Translations under genes and position numbers: made by a program
From: Pseudogulbenkiania sp. MAI-1
GTDB lineage: Bacteria; Pseudomonadota; Gammaproteobacteria; Burkholderiales; Chromobacteriaceae
Direction: 5' to 3'
Assembly (NCBI RefSeq): GCF_000527175.1
Contig: NZ_AZUR01000001.1
Location: 3,125,001 to 3,189,000 of the forward strand
DNA length: 64,000 nt
The notes under the pieces: model-generated
The model's input: only the letters and a program-made list of their open reading frames with translations
Database searches by the model: none
What the model was told of the DNA's origin: nothing
In this document: positions 1 to 7,395 of the stretch, in pieces
Layout of the letters: each line of letters begins with the position of its first letter
How positions within the stretch are numbered: the first letter of the stretch is position 1

Positions 1-62
1 ACAATCCTCCGCAAAGCCCCGGAGGGGGACACCTGTAGGTGGGACAGGCACGTGCTTGTAAT
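1..62 (-). other. Leader-like structured segment, probably 5' UTR of a gene left of the window
   Basis: Read on the minus strand this segment ends in GCGGAGGATTGT, a strong ribosome-binding site pointing out of the window, so a divergent gene probably starts just left of position 1. Its GGAGG can pair with CCTCC 10 nt upstream. The blocks GTGCCTGT and GGGGCTTTGCG, separated by a small hairpin, recur in the same order and orientation before the KorA-like gene at 19927. In pseudomonads rpoE/algU is divergent from nadB; whether that holds here cannot be seen. Confidence 0.35.
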
Positions 63-201
63 GTGTCTGCTCGTCTGGCACCTAGCTGGAGACGTTCCAT
101 CCGGCCATGTCGCGCAAAGCGGCTGCGCGAACGGCATCGATTCTGCTAGGCTTGGTCTTTTGATTGTGCACACACACATACGCGGGGTGGATGACGCTCT
201 T

Positions 202-1776
202 ATGTTGAAGTTTGACGTTCTTATCATTGGCAGCGGCTTGGCAGGCATGACCCTCGCCTTGCACCTTGCCGAGCGCCGCAAGGTGGGGCTGATCACCAAG
301 CGGGATCTATTGGAAGGCAGCTCGACCTACGCTCAGGGCGGCATCGCCGCCGTGCTCGATACCGACGATTCGGTGCAGGAACACATCCAGGACACCCTGA
401 TCGCCGGTGCCGGGATTTGCAACGAGGAGACGACGCGCTACATCGTCGAGCATTCCAAAGAAGCCATCGATTGGCTGATCGCGCTGGGCGTGCCCTTCAC
501 CAAGGATGAGACGCACGAGACGGGCTACCATTTGACCCGCGAGGGTGGGCATAGCCATCGCCGCATCATTCATGCGGCGGACGCGACCGGCGCGGCGGTA
601 ACTTCGACGCTGGGTCAGAAGATCAAGGCGCATCCGAACATCACCTTGCTGGAAGAGCACATCGCGATCGACCTGATCACCTCGGCCAAGCTGGGGCTGG
701 AGGACAAGCGGGTCTATGGCGCCTACGCGCTGGACAAGGAGGCCGACGAGGTGGTGACGATTGCGGCCCAGCACACCATCCTGGCTTCCGGCGGCGCCGG
801 CAAGGTCTACCTTTACACCACTAACCCGGATACCGCGACCGGTGACGGCATCGCCATGGGTTGGCGCGCCGGCTGCCGGGTAGGGAACATGGAGTTCATC
901 CAGTTCCACCCGACCTGCCTGTACCACCCGCATAGCAAGTCGTTTCTGATTACAGAGGCGGTGCGCGGTGAGGGCGGCATCCTGCGCTTGCCGGACGGTA
1001 CGCGCTTCATGCCCAAGCACGATCCACGCGCCGAACTGGCGCCACGTGACGTGGTGGCGCGCGCCATCGACTTCGAGATGAAAAAGCATGGTCTGGATTG
1101 CGTGCACCTGGATATTTCCTACAAGCCGGCCAGCTTCATCAAGGAGCACTTCCCGAACATCTACGCGCACTGCCTGGAGTTGGGCATCGACATCACCCAG
1201 CAGCCGATCCCGGTGGTGCCGGCTGCACACTACACCTGCGGCGGTCTCATTACCGATCTGAAAGGCCGGACCGACGTGGAGGGGCTGTACGCCGTGGGCG
1301 AAGTGGCCTGCACCGGCCTGCACGGCGCCAACCGGCTCGCCAGCAACTCGCTGCTGGAGTGCATGGTGATCGGCAAGGCGGCCGCCGAACACATCCTGGC
1401 CGCACAGACGCTCGCGTTGCCGAATATTCCGGACTGGGACGACAGCCGGGTGACCGACCCGGACGAGGAGGTGGTGATCTCGCACAACTGGGATGAACTG
1501 CGCCGCGCGATGTGGGACTACGTGGGCATCGTTCGCACCAACAAGCGGCTGGAGCGGGCGCTGAACCGCATCAAGCTGCTGAGCGTGGAGATCAACGAGT
1601 ACTACAGCCACTTCCATGTCAGCAACGATCTGATCGAATTGCGCAACCTGGTGCAGACGGCCGAGCTGATCGTGCGGTCGGCGCTGTTGCGCAAGGAGAG
1701 CCGTGGTCTGCACTACAGCCGCGATTACCCCGACACCTTGGCCGAAGGCCATGAGACCGTGCTGACGCCTGACTGA
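202..1776 (+). CDS. nadB: L-aspartate oxidase
   Basis: Oxidises L-aspartate to iminoaspartate, the first step of de novo NAD synthesis (NadA then makes quinolinate). The 524-residue protein opens with a dinucleotide-binding motif GSGLAG (about residues 10-15). It carries the FAD/substrate motifs STYAQGG (about 41-47), GGHSHRRIIHAADATG (about 113-128) and HGANRLASNSLLE (about 373-385), all typical of NadB in the succinate dehydrogenase flavoprotein family. The frame is open upstream to 52, but the family N-terminus (MLKFDVLIIGSG) and a GGTGGAT ribosome-binding stretch favour the ATG at 202. It is convergent with the kinase gene that follows, 19 bp away, and is terminated by a hairpin lying in the end of that gene. 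The cytosolic partner NadA is not in the window. Confidence 0.96.
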   Translation: MLKFDVLIIGSGLAGMTLALHLAERRKVGLITKRDLLEGSSTYAQGGIAAVLDTDDSVQEHIQDTLIAGAGICNEETTRYIVEHSKEAIDWLIALGVPFTKDETHETGYHLTREGGHSHRRIIHAADATGAAVTSTLGQKIKAHPNITLLEEHIAIDLITSAKLGLEDKRVYGAYALDKEADEVVTIAAQHTILASGGAGKVYLYTTNPDTATGDGIAMGWRAGCRVGNMEFIQFHPTCLYHPHSKSFLITEAVRGEGGILRLPDGTRFMPKHDPRAELAPRDVVARAIDFEMKKHGLDCVHLDISYKPASFIKEHFPNIYAHCLELGIDITQQPIPVVPAAHYTCGGLITDLKGRTDVEGLYAVGEVACTGLHGANRLASNSLLECMVIGKAAAEHILAAQTLALPNIPDWDDSRVTDPDEEVVISHNWDELRRAMWDYVGIVRTNKRLERALNRIKLLSVEINEYYSHFHVSNDLIELRNLVQTAELIVRSALLRKESRGLHYSRDYPDTLAEGHETVLTPD

Positions 1777-1795
1777 AGCCCGGTCAGTTCACCTC

Positions 1796-4117
1796 TCATC
1801 TGACGGCGCCGGCAGGCGCCGTTTTTTCTTCCTGCTCCAGAGAGGCCAGCGGGAGGGTGAACCAGAACACGCAACCGCCGCCGGCCGGGCTGTCGACACC
1901 GAACTGGCCACGGTGGAATTCGACGATGGAGCGGCAGATGTTGAGACCGATGCCCAGCCCCTCGGGCTTGCTGGAGTAGAACGGCGTGAACAGGTTACTG
2001 CGAATGCTGTCCGACAGGCCCGGCCCGTTATCGGCTACCTCGACGCGCCAATAGCCGGACTCGGTGCCATAGCGGACCGTCACCTGCGGGCGGCGGGTGT
2101 CGGCGTCGCGCATCGCTTCGACCGCGTTCTTGATCAGGTTGAGCAGGACCTGCTCGATCAGTACCGGGTCCATTTCCAGCCGACAAGCGGCGGCGCCGGA
2201 TGGTTCGAGCAGCAGGCTGACGCCGTGCTTGACCGCCATCGGTTCGGCCAGCCCGACGGCACGGCCGACCACCTTGGCCGGATCGGCCAGCTCCAGTTGC
2301 GGCGCGTGCTTCTTGACGAAGGCGCGGATGCTGTTGACGATCTGACCGGCGCGGCGCGCCTGTTCGGAGATGGCCTGGATCGCTTCGCGCACGCCCTTGG
2401 GTAGTTCGAGATCCGCCGGCAGGCGGCGCTGCAGCCCGGACGAATAGGTATTGATGACCGACAGAGGCTGGTTCAGCTCGTGCGCCAGGCTGGAGGCCAT
2501 CTCGCCCATGGCGATCAGGCGCGAGGTATTCTGGAAGCGCTCTTCCTGTGCCCTGTCCCTCTCTTCGCGCTGACGCAACTCGGTAACATCGGTCAGGATC
2601 GCCAGCCACGCCTCCTGCCCGTCGACCCACTCGATCCGCCGGCGGTGGATCTGGAACCAGCGGTTGCCTCCGTCCGAGCTGAACTCCAGGTGCTGGTTCT
2701 CCATCCCCTCCCCCTCACCATCCGGCGACCGCGGCAACAGCAGGCAGCAGTCGGCATCGGGCTCGTCCTTCATCCACAGGTGGCTGAAGGTCGGGTTGGC
2801 GTACAGCAGCTGGCTTCCTCCTTTGTCGGTGACGCACACCCCTGCATCCAGACCATTGAGTACCGTCAGAAAGCGCTGGTGCGAGGCATTGAGCGCCAGG
2901 CGCTTTTTCTTCAGCTCGGTGATGTCGTACATCGAGCAGATCCAGCCGCGCTGGCTGCCGTCACGCTCGACCAGCGGGGTGGCATAGAGCCGGACTTCGA
3001 ACGGCTCGCCGCTCTTGGTCACGAAGGGGACCTCGAAGCCGTGTTCGGGCTGGATACCCTTCAGCACGGCGGTGATGGTGTCGTGCAGCAAGGAGTATTC
3101 CGCCTTGGGCCAGAAGCTGTGCGGAGGAGACTGCCCCACCAGTTCCTCGCTGCTGAAGCCGGACATGGCGCAGAACGCGCGGTTGACGCGCACGATCTCC
3201 CCGCTCGCGCTCAACGCCATCAGGCCGCTTTTCATGCTGTCTTCCATCGCCTGGCGCAGGGACATTTCGAGCTCCAGCGCCCGCTCGGCCGCCGAGCGCT
3301 CGCGGATATGCCGGCGGATGCGCCACACCGAGTACAGCAGCGCCAGCACCAGGGTCACGACGGCCACCACCAGCACCGGCAGTGCCAGCCCCATGGCGCT
3401 GCGGTATTCCACCGCCCGCAGGGTCAGACCATGGCCGGGTGGATCGAAACTGATTTGATGTCCCAGCGTTCCCGGCTTCTCTGCCTCGTCGAAACGGCTG
3501 GCCAGCACCTTGCCCCCCAGATCCTGGATACTGATCAGGTATTTCGAGGCGATCCACCACGGCACCTGGTGATACAGCAATCCCTCTATCTGATAGACCA
3601 GACGGATGCCGCCGACGTATTCGCCCTCGACGATGATCGGCACCGCCATGTCGAAGCGGTACTTGCCGTCCCTGCCTCGGTAGGGCTCGCCGTACGCGGC
3701 ACGCATCAGCTTGCTGGCACGCCACAGGGCGTCATGGGCTGCACCACTCAGCACCTCGCCAGGCAAGTTGACGCGGCGGGTATCCCACAGGATGCTGCCG
3801 CGCGCATCGACTCGCTCCGCCTCGAGCAGCTCGGGATTTTCCCTCAACAGCAGGCGGGCACTCTGCTGAAACTGGTCGCCGTTGATCCGCAAGGCCGACA
3901 CATCGTTGGCGGTATTTTCGGCCCACTCCCGATGCGTCTCCAGATGCAGCCGCAGCGACTGATCCAGCCATAGCACTTCCTGGATCAGGCTGTCGCGCTG
4001 CCCCTCCTGCCAGTCGCGGTATACCAGGTAGACGATGCCGGACAGGGCGGTGATCAGGGCCAGCAGCGAGCCCACGGTGGTCAGCAGCAAGTAGCGGGGA
4101 GAGCGGAGTTTGGGCAT
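1796..4117 (-). CDS. DctS-like PAS-containing sensor histidine kinase
   Basis: Membrane sensor kinase of about 773 residues, divergent from dctPQM, so probably the C4-dicarboxylate sensor. Visible in order: an N-terminal membrane segment (about 10-30), a periplasmic region of about 210 residues, a second membrane segment (about 243-265), two PAS domains (about 290-410 and 415-520), a HisKA box with LAHELNQPLSVINTYSSGL (phospho-His about 546), then HATPase N-, G1- and G2-like boxes (NLIKNAVEAM, DNGPGL, GLGIGL). The architecture matches Rhodobacter DctS. No response regulator gene is adjacent; a FixJ/DctR-type regulator lies at 25261-25887. ATG 4117 is preferred over a TTG 12 bp upstream; the ribosome-binding site is weak for both. 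The ligand is inferred from context only. Confidence 0.85.
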   Translation of the reverse strand: MPKLRSPRYLLLTTVGSLLALITALSGIVYLVYRDWQEGQRDSLIQEVLWLDQSLRLHLETHREWAENTANDVSALRINGDQFQQSARLLLRENPELLEAERVDARGSILWDTRRVNLPGEVLSGAAHDALWRASKLMRAAYGEPYRGRDGKYRFDMAVPIIVEGEYVGGIRLVYQIEGLLYHQVPWWIASKYLISIQDLGGKVLASRFDEAEKPGTLGHQISFDPPGHGLTLRAVEYRSAMGLALPVLVVAVVTLVLALLYSVWRIRRHIRERSAAERALELEMSLRQAMEDSMKSGLMALSASGEIVRVNRAFCAMSGFSSEELVGQSPPHSFWPKAEYSLLHDTITAVLKGIQPEHGFEVPFVTKSGEPFEVRLYATPLVERDGSQRGWICSMYDITELKKKRLALNASHQRFLTVLNGLDAGVCVTDKGGSQLLYANPTFSHLWMKDEPDADCCLLLPRSPDGEGEGMENQHLEFSSDGGNRWFQIHRRRIEWVDGQEAWLAILTDVTELRQREERDRAQEERFQNTSRLIAMGEMASSLAHELNQPLSVINTYSSGLQRRLPADLELPKGVREAIQAISEQARRAGQIVNSIRAFVKKHAPQLELADPAKVVGRAVGLAEPMAVKHGVSLLLEPSGAAACRLEMDPVLIEQVLLNLIKNAVEAMRDADTRRPQVTVRYGTESGYWRVEVADNGPGLSDSIRSNLFTPFYSSKPEGLGIGLNICRSIVEFHRGQFGVDSPAGGGCVFWFTLPLASLEQEEKTAPAGAVR
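1803..1829 (+). terminator. Intrinsic terminator of nadB
   Basis: Perfect 8-bp stem ACGGCGCC/GGCGCCGT with a 4-nt loop, followed by TTTTTT. It lies inside the last codons of the convergent kinase gene, so the same bases encode that protein's C-terminus (about PAGAV). Confidence 0.8.
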
Positions 4118-4270
4118 GGCAAGGGGCAACGAGAGGGGATAAGGGATTTCCCTAATGCTGAATTCCCCAATGGATCAAGAGTGAGTTGCCTTCTACTTTA
4201 CACCGTAATGACAACCCGGCAACAAGGGTTGCATTCATAAAGTCAACGCATCTCAATGGAGACACTGTCA

Positions 4271-5272
4271 ATGAAACTGAAAATTGCTGCCCTGATTGTC
4301 GGCGCCACTTTCGGCATGACCGGCATGGCCCACGCCGCCGGCGAAATCGTCATCAAATTCAGCCACGTGGTGGCACAAGACACCCCGAAAGGCCAGGCCG
4401 CCGAGTACTTCAAGAAGCTGGCCGAAGAGCGCACCAAGGGCAAGGTCAAGGTTCAGGTTTACCCGAACAGCCAGCTGTACAAGGACAAGGAAGAGCTGGA
4501 GGCGCTGCAGCTGGGCGCCGTGCAGATGCTGGCCCCAAGCCTGGCCAAGTTCGGCCCGCTGGGCGCCAAGGAATTCGAAGTGTTTGACCTGCCGTACATC
4601 TTCGACAACTACGAAGAGCTGCACAAGGTCACCCAGGGTCCGATCGGGCAGCAATTGCTGGCCAAGCTGGAGCCGAAGGGCATCAAGGGCCTGGCCTTCT
4701 GGGACAACGGCTTCAAGTCGTTCTCGGCCAACAAGCCGATCAAGACCCCGGCCGACCTCAAGGGCCTGAAGATGCGCATCCAGTCGTCCAAGGTGCTGGA
4801 AGAGCAGATGCGTGCACTGGGCGCCCTGCCGCAGGTGATGGCGTTCTCCGAGGTGTACCAGGCGCTACAAACCGGCGTGGTGGACGGCACCGAGAACCCG
4901 CCGTCCAATATGTACACCCAGAAGATGCATGAAGTGCAGAAGAACCTGACCATGACCAACCACGGCTACCTGGGCTATGCCGTGATCGTCAACAAGAAGT
5001 TCTGGGACGGCCTGCCGGCCGACGTGCGTGGCCAGCTCGAGGGCGCGATGAAGGACGCCACGATCTACGCCAACAAGATCGCCAAGCAGAAGAACGACGA
5101 GGACCTGGCCGACATCGCCAAGTCCGGCAAGACCCAGGTCTACAATCCGACTCCCGCCGAGCGCGCCGCCTTCAAGAAGGCTCTGACGCCGGTCCACGCC
5201 AAGATGGCCGACCGCATCGGCCCCAACCTGATCAAGGCCATCTACACGCAAACCGGCTTCACCGCCAACTAA
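4271..5272 (+). CDS. dctP: TRAP transporter C4-dicarboxylate-binding protein DctP
   Basis: Periplasmic binding protein of 333 residues that delivers C4-dicarboxylates (malate, succinate, fumarate) to DctQM. It has a Sec signal peptide ending GMAHA at about residue 22, then the DctP-family start IVIKFSHVVAQDTPKG and the motifs GLKMRI and VDGTENPPSN. The ATG at 4271 is chosen over one at 4256 because GGAGA lies 8 nt before 4271 and the signal peptide then has normal length. It is first in the dctP-dctQ-dctM unit, divergent from the DctS-like kinase. A hairpin after it may make it more abundant than the membrane subunits. Confidence 0.94.
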   Translation: MKLKIAALIVGATFGMTGMAHAAGEIVIKFSHVVAQDTPKGQAAEYFKKLAEERTKGKVKVQVYPNSQLYKDKEELEALQLGAVQMLAPSLAKFGPLGAKEFEVFDLPYIFDNYEELHKVTQGPIGQQLLAKLEPKGIKGLAFWDNGFKSFSANKPIKTPADLKGLKMRIQSSKVLEEQMRALGALPQVMAFSEVYQALQTGVVDGTENPPSNMYTQKMHEVQKNLTMTNHGYLGYAVIVNKKFWDGLPADVRGQLEGAMKDATIYANKIAKQKNDEDLADIAKSGKTQVYNPTPAERAAFKKALTPVHAKMADRIGPNLIKAIYTQTGFTAN

Positions 5273-5286
5273 GCCGCCACGTGATG

Positions 5287-5324
5287 GAGCGTCTCCCGGG
5301 ATAGACCAGGGAGGCGCTCTTTTT
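5287..5324 (+). terminator. Hairpin between dctP and dctQ, likely partial terminator
   Basis: Eleven-position stem GAGCGTCTCCC/GGGAGGCGCTC with one G-T position and an 11-nt loop, followed by TTTTT, 19 bp before dctQ. In a dctPQM operon such a hairpin can lower read-through or stabilise dctP mRNA; the role is inferred. Confidence 0.65.
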
Positions 5325-5342
5325 ACAGGGAGACACAATATT

Positions 5343-5957
5343 ATGCTGAAAGTCCTCGATCATCTCGAGGAGTGGCTGATCGCTACGTTGATGGGGGCGG
5401 CCACCCTCATCACCTTCGCGTCCGTGGTGCACCGCTACGGTTCCGGCGTCGATGCCCTCCAACCCATCCTGGCCAACATCCACATGTCCTGGGCGCAGGA
5501 GCTGACCATCTACCTGTTCGTCTGGATGGCCAAGTTCGGTGCCGCCTACGGCGTGCGCACCGGCATCCACGTTGGCGTCGACGTGCTGATCAACAAGCTC
5601 AACGACAAGAACCGTGCCGTATTCATCGTGTTCGGCCTGCTGGCCGGCGCGCTGTTCACCGGCATCATCGGTACGCTGGGCGCGACCTTCGTCTGGGAAA
5701 TCGGTCACACCGAGCAGACCTCGGTCGACCTGGAACTGCCGATGTGGCTGGTCTACCTGGCGGTGCCGTGCGGCTCTTACCTGATGAGCTTCCGCTTCCT
5801 GCAGGTGACCTGGTCGTTCATCAAGACCGGCGACCTGCCCAAGCACGACCATGCCCACGTGGAAGGCATGGACGATGAGACGGCACAAGCCGACTGGGAT
5901 GTGGTGGAGGAAAACCTGCACCCGCACGGACTGAAGCACGGGGGTGAAAAACAATGA
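5343..5957 (+). CDS. dctQ: TRAP transporter small permease DctQ
   Basis: Small membrane subunit (204 residues) of the Na+-coupled TRAP C4-dicarboxylate importer. It has four predicted transmembrane stretches (about 14-35, 55-72, 95-120, 135-160) and the family motif WAQELTIYLFVWMAKFGAA. The tail is long and acidic (DDETAQADWDVVEE). AGGGAGA precedes the ATG. The stop overlaps the dctM start as ATGA, so the two subunits are probably made by coupled translation. Confidence 0.93.
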   Translation: MLKVLDHLEEWLIATLMGAATLITFASVVHRYGSGVDALQPILANIHMSWAQELTIYLFVWMAKFGAAYGVRTGIHVGVDVLINKLNDKNRAVFIVFGLLAGALFTGIIGTLGATFVWEIGHTEQTSVDLELPMWLVYLAVPCGSYLMSFRFLQVTWSFIKTGDLPKHDHAHVEGMDDETAQADWDVVEENLHPHGLKHGGEKQ

Positions 5958-7237
5958 GCACACTGATTATTTTCGGGCTCTTGATCGTGCTGATGCTGAC
6001 CGGCATGCCGATCTCGATTTCGCTGGGTCTGACGGTACTGACCTTCCTGTTCACCATGACCGACGTACCGATCGAATCGGTGGCGCTGAAGCTGTTCACC
6101 GGTATCGAGAAGTTCGAGATCATGGCGATCCCGTTCTTCATCCTGGCCGGCAACTTCCTCACCCACGGCGGCGTGGCGCGGCGCATGATCAACTTCGCCA
6201 CCAGCATGGTCGGCCACTGGTACGGCGGCCTGGGTCTGGCCGGCGTGCTGGCCTGCGCCCTGTTTGCCGCCGTGTCCGGCTCCAGCCCCGCCACCGTGGT
6301 CGCCATCGGTTCGATCCTGTTGCCGGCGATGGTGAAACAAGGCTTCCCGGATCGTTTCGGCGCCGGCGTCATCACCACTTCCGGCGCACTGGGCATCCTG
6401 ATTCCGCCATCGATCGTGATGGTGATGTATTCGGTGGCCACCAATACCTCAGTGGGCCAGTTGTTCATGGCCGGGGTGATTCCGGGCCTGATGCTGGCGG
6501 GCTTTCTGGGCCTGACCACCTGGTACCGCGCCCGCAAGTTCGGCTACCCGCGCCTGCAGAAGGCCAGCTTCGGCCAGCGCATGAAGGCACTGCGTGAAAG
6601 CATCTGGGGCCTGCTGCTGATCGTGGTGGTGATCGGCGGCATCTACACCGGCATCTTCACCCCGACCGAAGCCGCCGCCATGTCCGCGGTGTACGCCTTC
6701 ATCGTGGCCGTGTTCGTCTACAAGGACATGAGCCTGAAGCAGGTGCCGAAGGTGCTGCTCGACTCGGCCAGCATGTCGGCGATGCTGCTCTACATCATCA
6801 CCAACGCCGTGCTGTTCTCCTTCCTGATGACCTCGGAAGGCATTCCGCAGGCGATGGCCGGCTGGCTGATCGATATGGGCCTGGGCCCGATCGCCTTCCT
6901 GCTGGTGGTGAACGTGCTGCTACTGTTGGCCGGCAACGTGATGGAACCGTCGTCGATCGTGCTGATCCTGGCGCCGATCCTGTTCCCGGTGGCGACCGCG
7001 CTCGGCATCGACCCGGTGCACTTCGGTATCCTGATCGTGGTCAACATGGAAGTGGGCATGTGCCACCCGCCGGTGGGCCTGAACCTGTACGTGGCCTCGG
7101 GCATCACCAAGATGGGCATCACCGAGCTGACCGTGGCGGTGTGGCCGTGGCTGTTGACGATGCTGGCCTTCCTCGGCCTGGTGACCTACGTGCCGGCCAT
7201 CTCGCTGTGGCTACCCAAGGCCCTCGGCATGATGTAA
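5954..7237 (+). CDS. dctM: TRAP transporter large permease DctM
   Basis: Large transport subunit of 427 residues with about 12 hydrophobic helices. Typical DctM sequences are visible, including the N-terminal FGLLIVLMLTGMPISISLGL, AAVSGSSPATVVAIGSI, GILIPPSIVMVMYSVAT and the late GMCHPPVGLNLYVASGI. It forms the importer with DctQ and receives substrate from DctP. The start overlaps the dctQ stop by 4 bp. Its product takes up C4 acids that the malic enzyme encoded next can convert to pyruvate. Confidence 0.95.
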   Translation: MSTLIIFGLLIVLMLTGMPISISLGLTVLTFLFTMTDVPIESVALKLFTGIEKFEIMAIPFFILAGNFLTHGGVARRMINFATSMVGHWYGGLGLAGVLACALFAAVSGSSPATVVAIGSILLPAMVKQGFPDRFGAGVITTSGALGILIPPSIVMVMYSVATNTSVGQLFMAGVIPGLMLAGFLGLTTWYRARKFGYPRLQKASFGQRMKALRESIWGLLLIVVVIGGIYTGIFTPTEAAAMSAVYAFIVAVFVYKDMSLKQVPKVLLDSASMSAMLLYIITNAVLFSFLMTSEGIPQAMAGWLIDMGLGPIAFLLVVNVLLLLAGNVMEPSSIVLILAPILFPVATALGIDPVHFGILIVVNMEVGMCHPPVGLNLYVASGITKMGITELTVAVWPWLLTMLAFLGLVTYVPAISLWLPKALGMM

Positions 7238-7253
7238 TGTATTTTGTCTGACA

Positions 7254-7283
7254 ACGCGATGGAGACCCCTCCATCGCGTATTT
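7254..7283 (+). terminator. Probable terminator of dctPQM
   Basis: Perfect 10-bp stem ACGCGATGGA/TCCATCGCGT around a GACCCC loop, 16 bp after the dctM stop. The trailing U stretch is short (ATTTGC), so termination may be incomplete. Confidence 0.6.
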
Positions 7284-7304
7284 GCATGACGCCACTACAT
7301 CCCG

Positions 7305-7335
7305 TTTACAGGGTTAGCCCTAGTGCCTTTATAAT
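7305..7335 (+). promoter_or_regulatory. Sigma-70-type promoter for maeB
   Basis: TTTACA (7305-7310) and a consensus TATAAT (7330-7335) separated by 19 bp, 60 bp before the maeB start. The spacer is longer than the optimum of 17. Confidence 0.6.
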
Positions 7336-7395
7336 GTCGGACCACACGACACGACACACACCCTCTCGATACCTAAGAAAATCAGGAGCTCCCAG

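Noticed and set aside
1..60. Possible c-di-GMP-I (GEMM) riboswitch on the plus strand, suggested by CGCAAAGCC and TAGGT
   Set aside because: The GGGCAAACC-type 5' part and the tetraloop/receptor arrangement are missing, and the second site near 19950 keeps only the CGCAAAGCC string.
307..1752. Long open frame on the minus strand opposite nadB
   Set aside because: It mirrors the codon periodicity of nadB in high-GC DNA, has no ribosome-binding site and no recognisable protein features. Similar antisense frames opposite maeB, dnaE, DUF294 and ubiB were dismissed for the same reason.
4217..4235. Possible sigma-54 promoter before dctP (GGCAAC...GTTGCA)
   Set aside because: The distance between the GG and GC pairs is one base too long for sigma-54, and the likely DctR-type regulator is not a sigma-54 activator.
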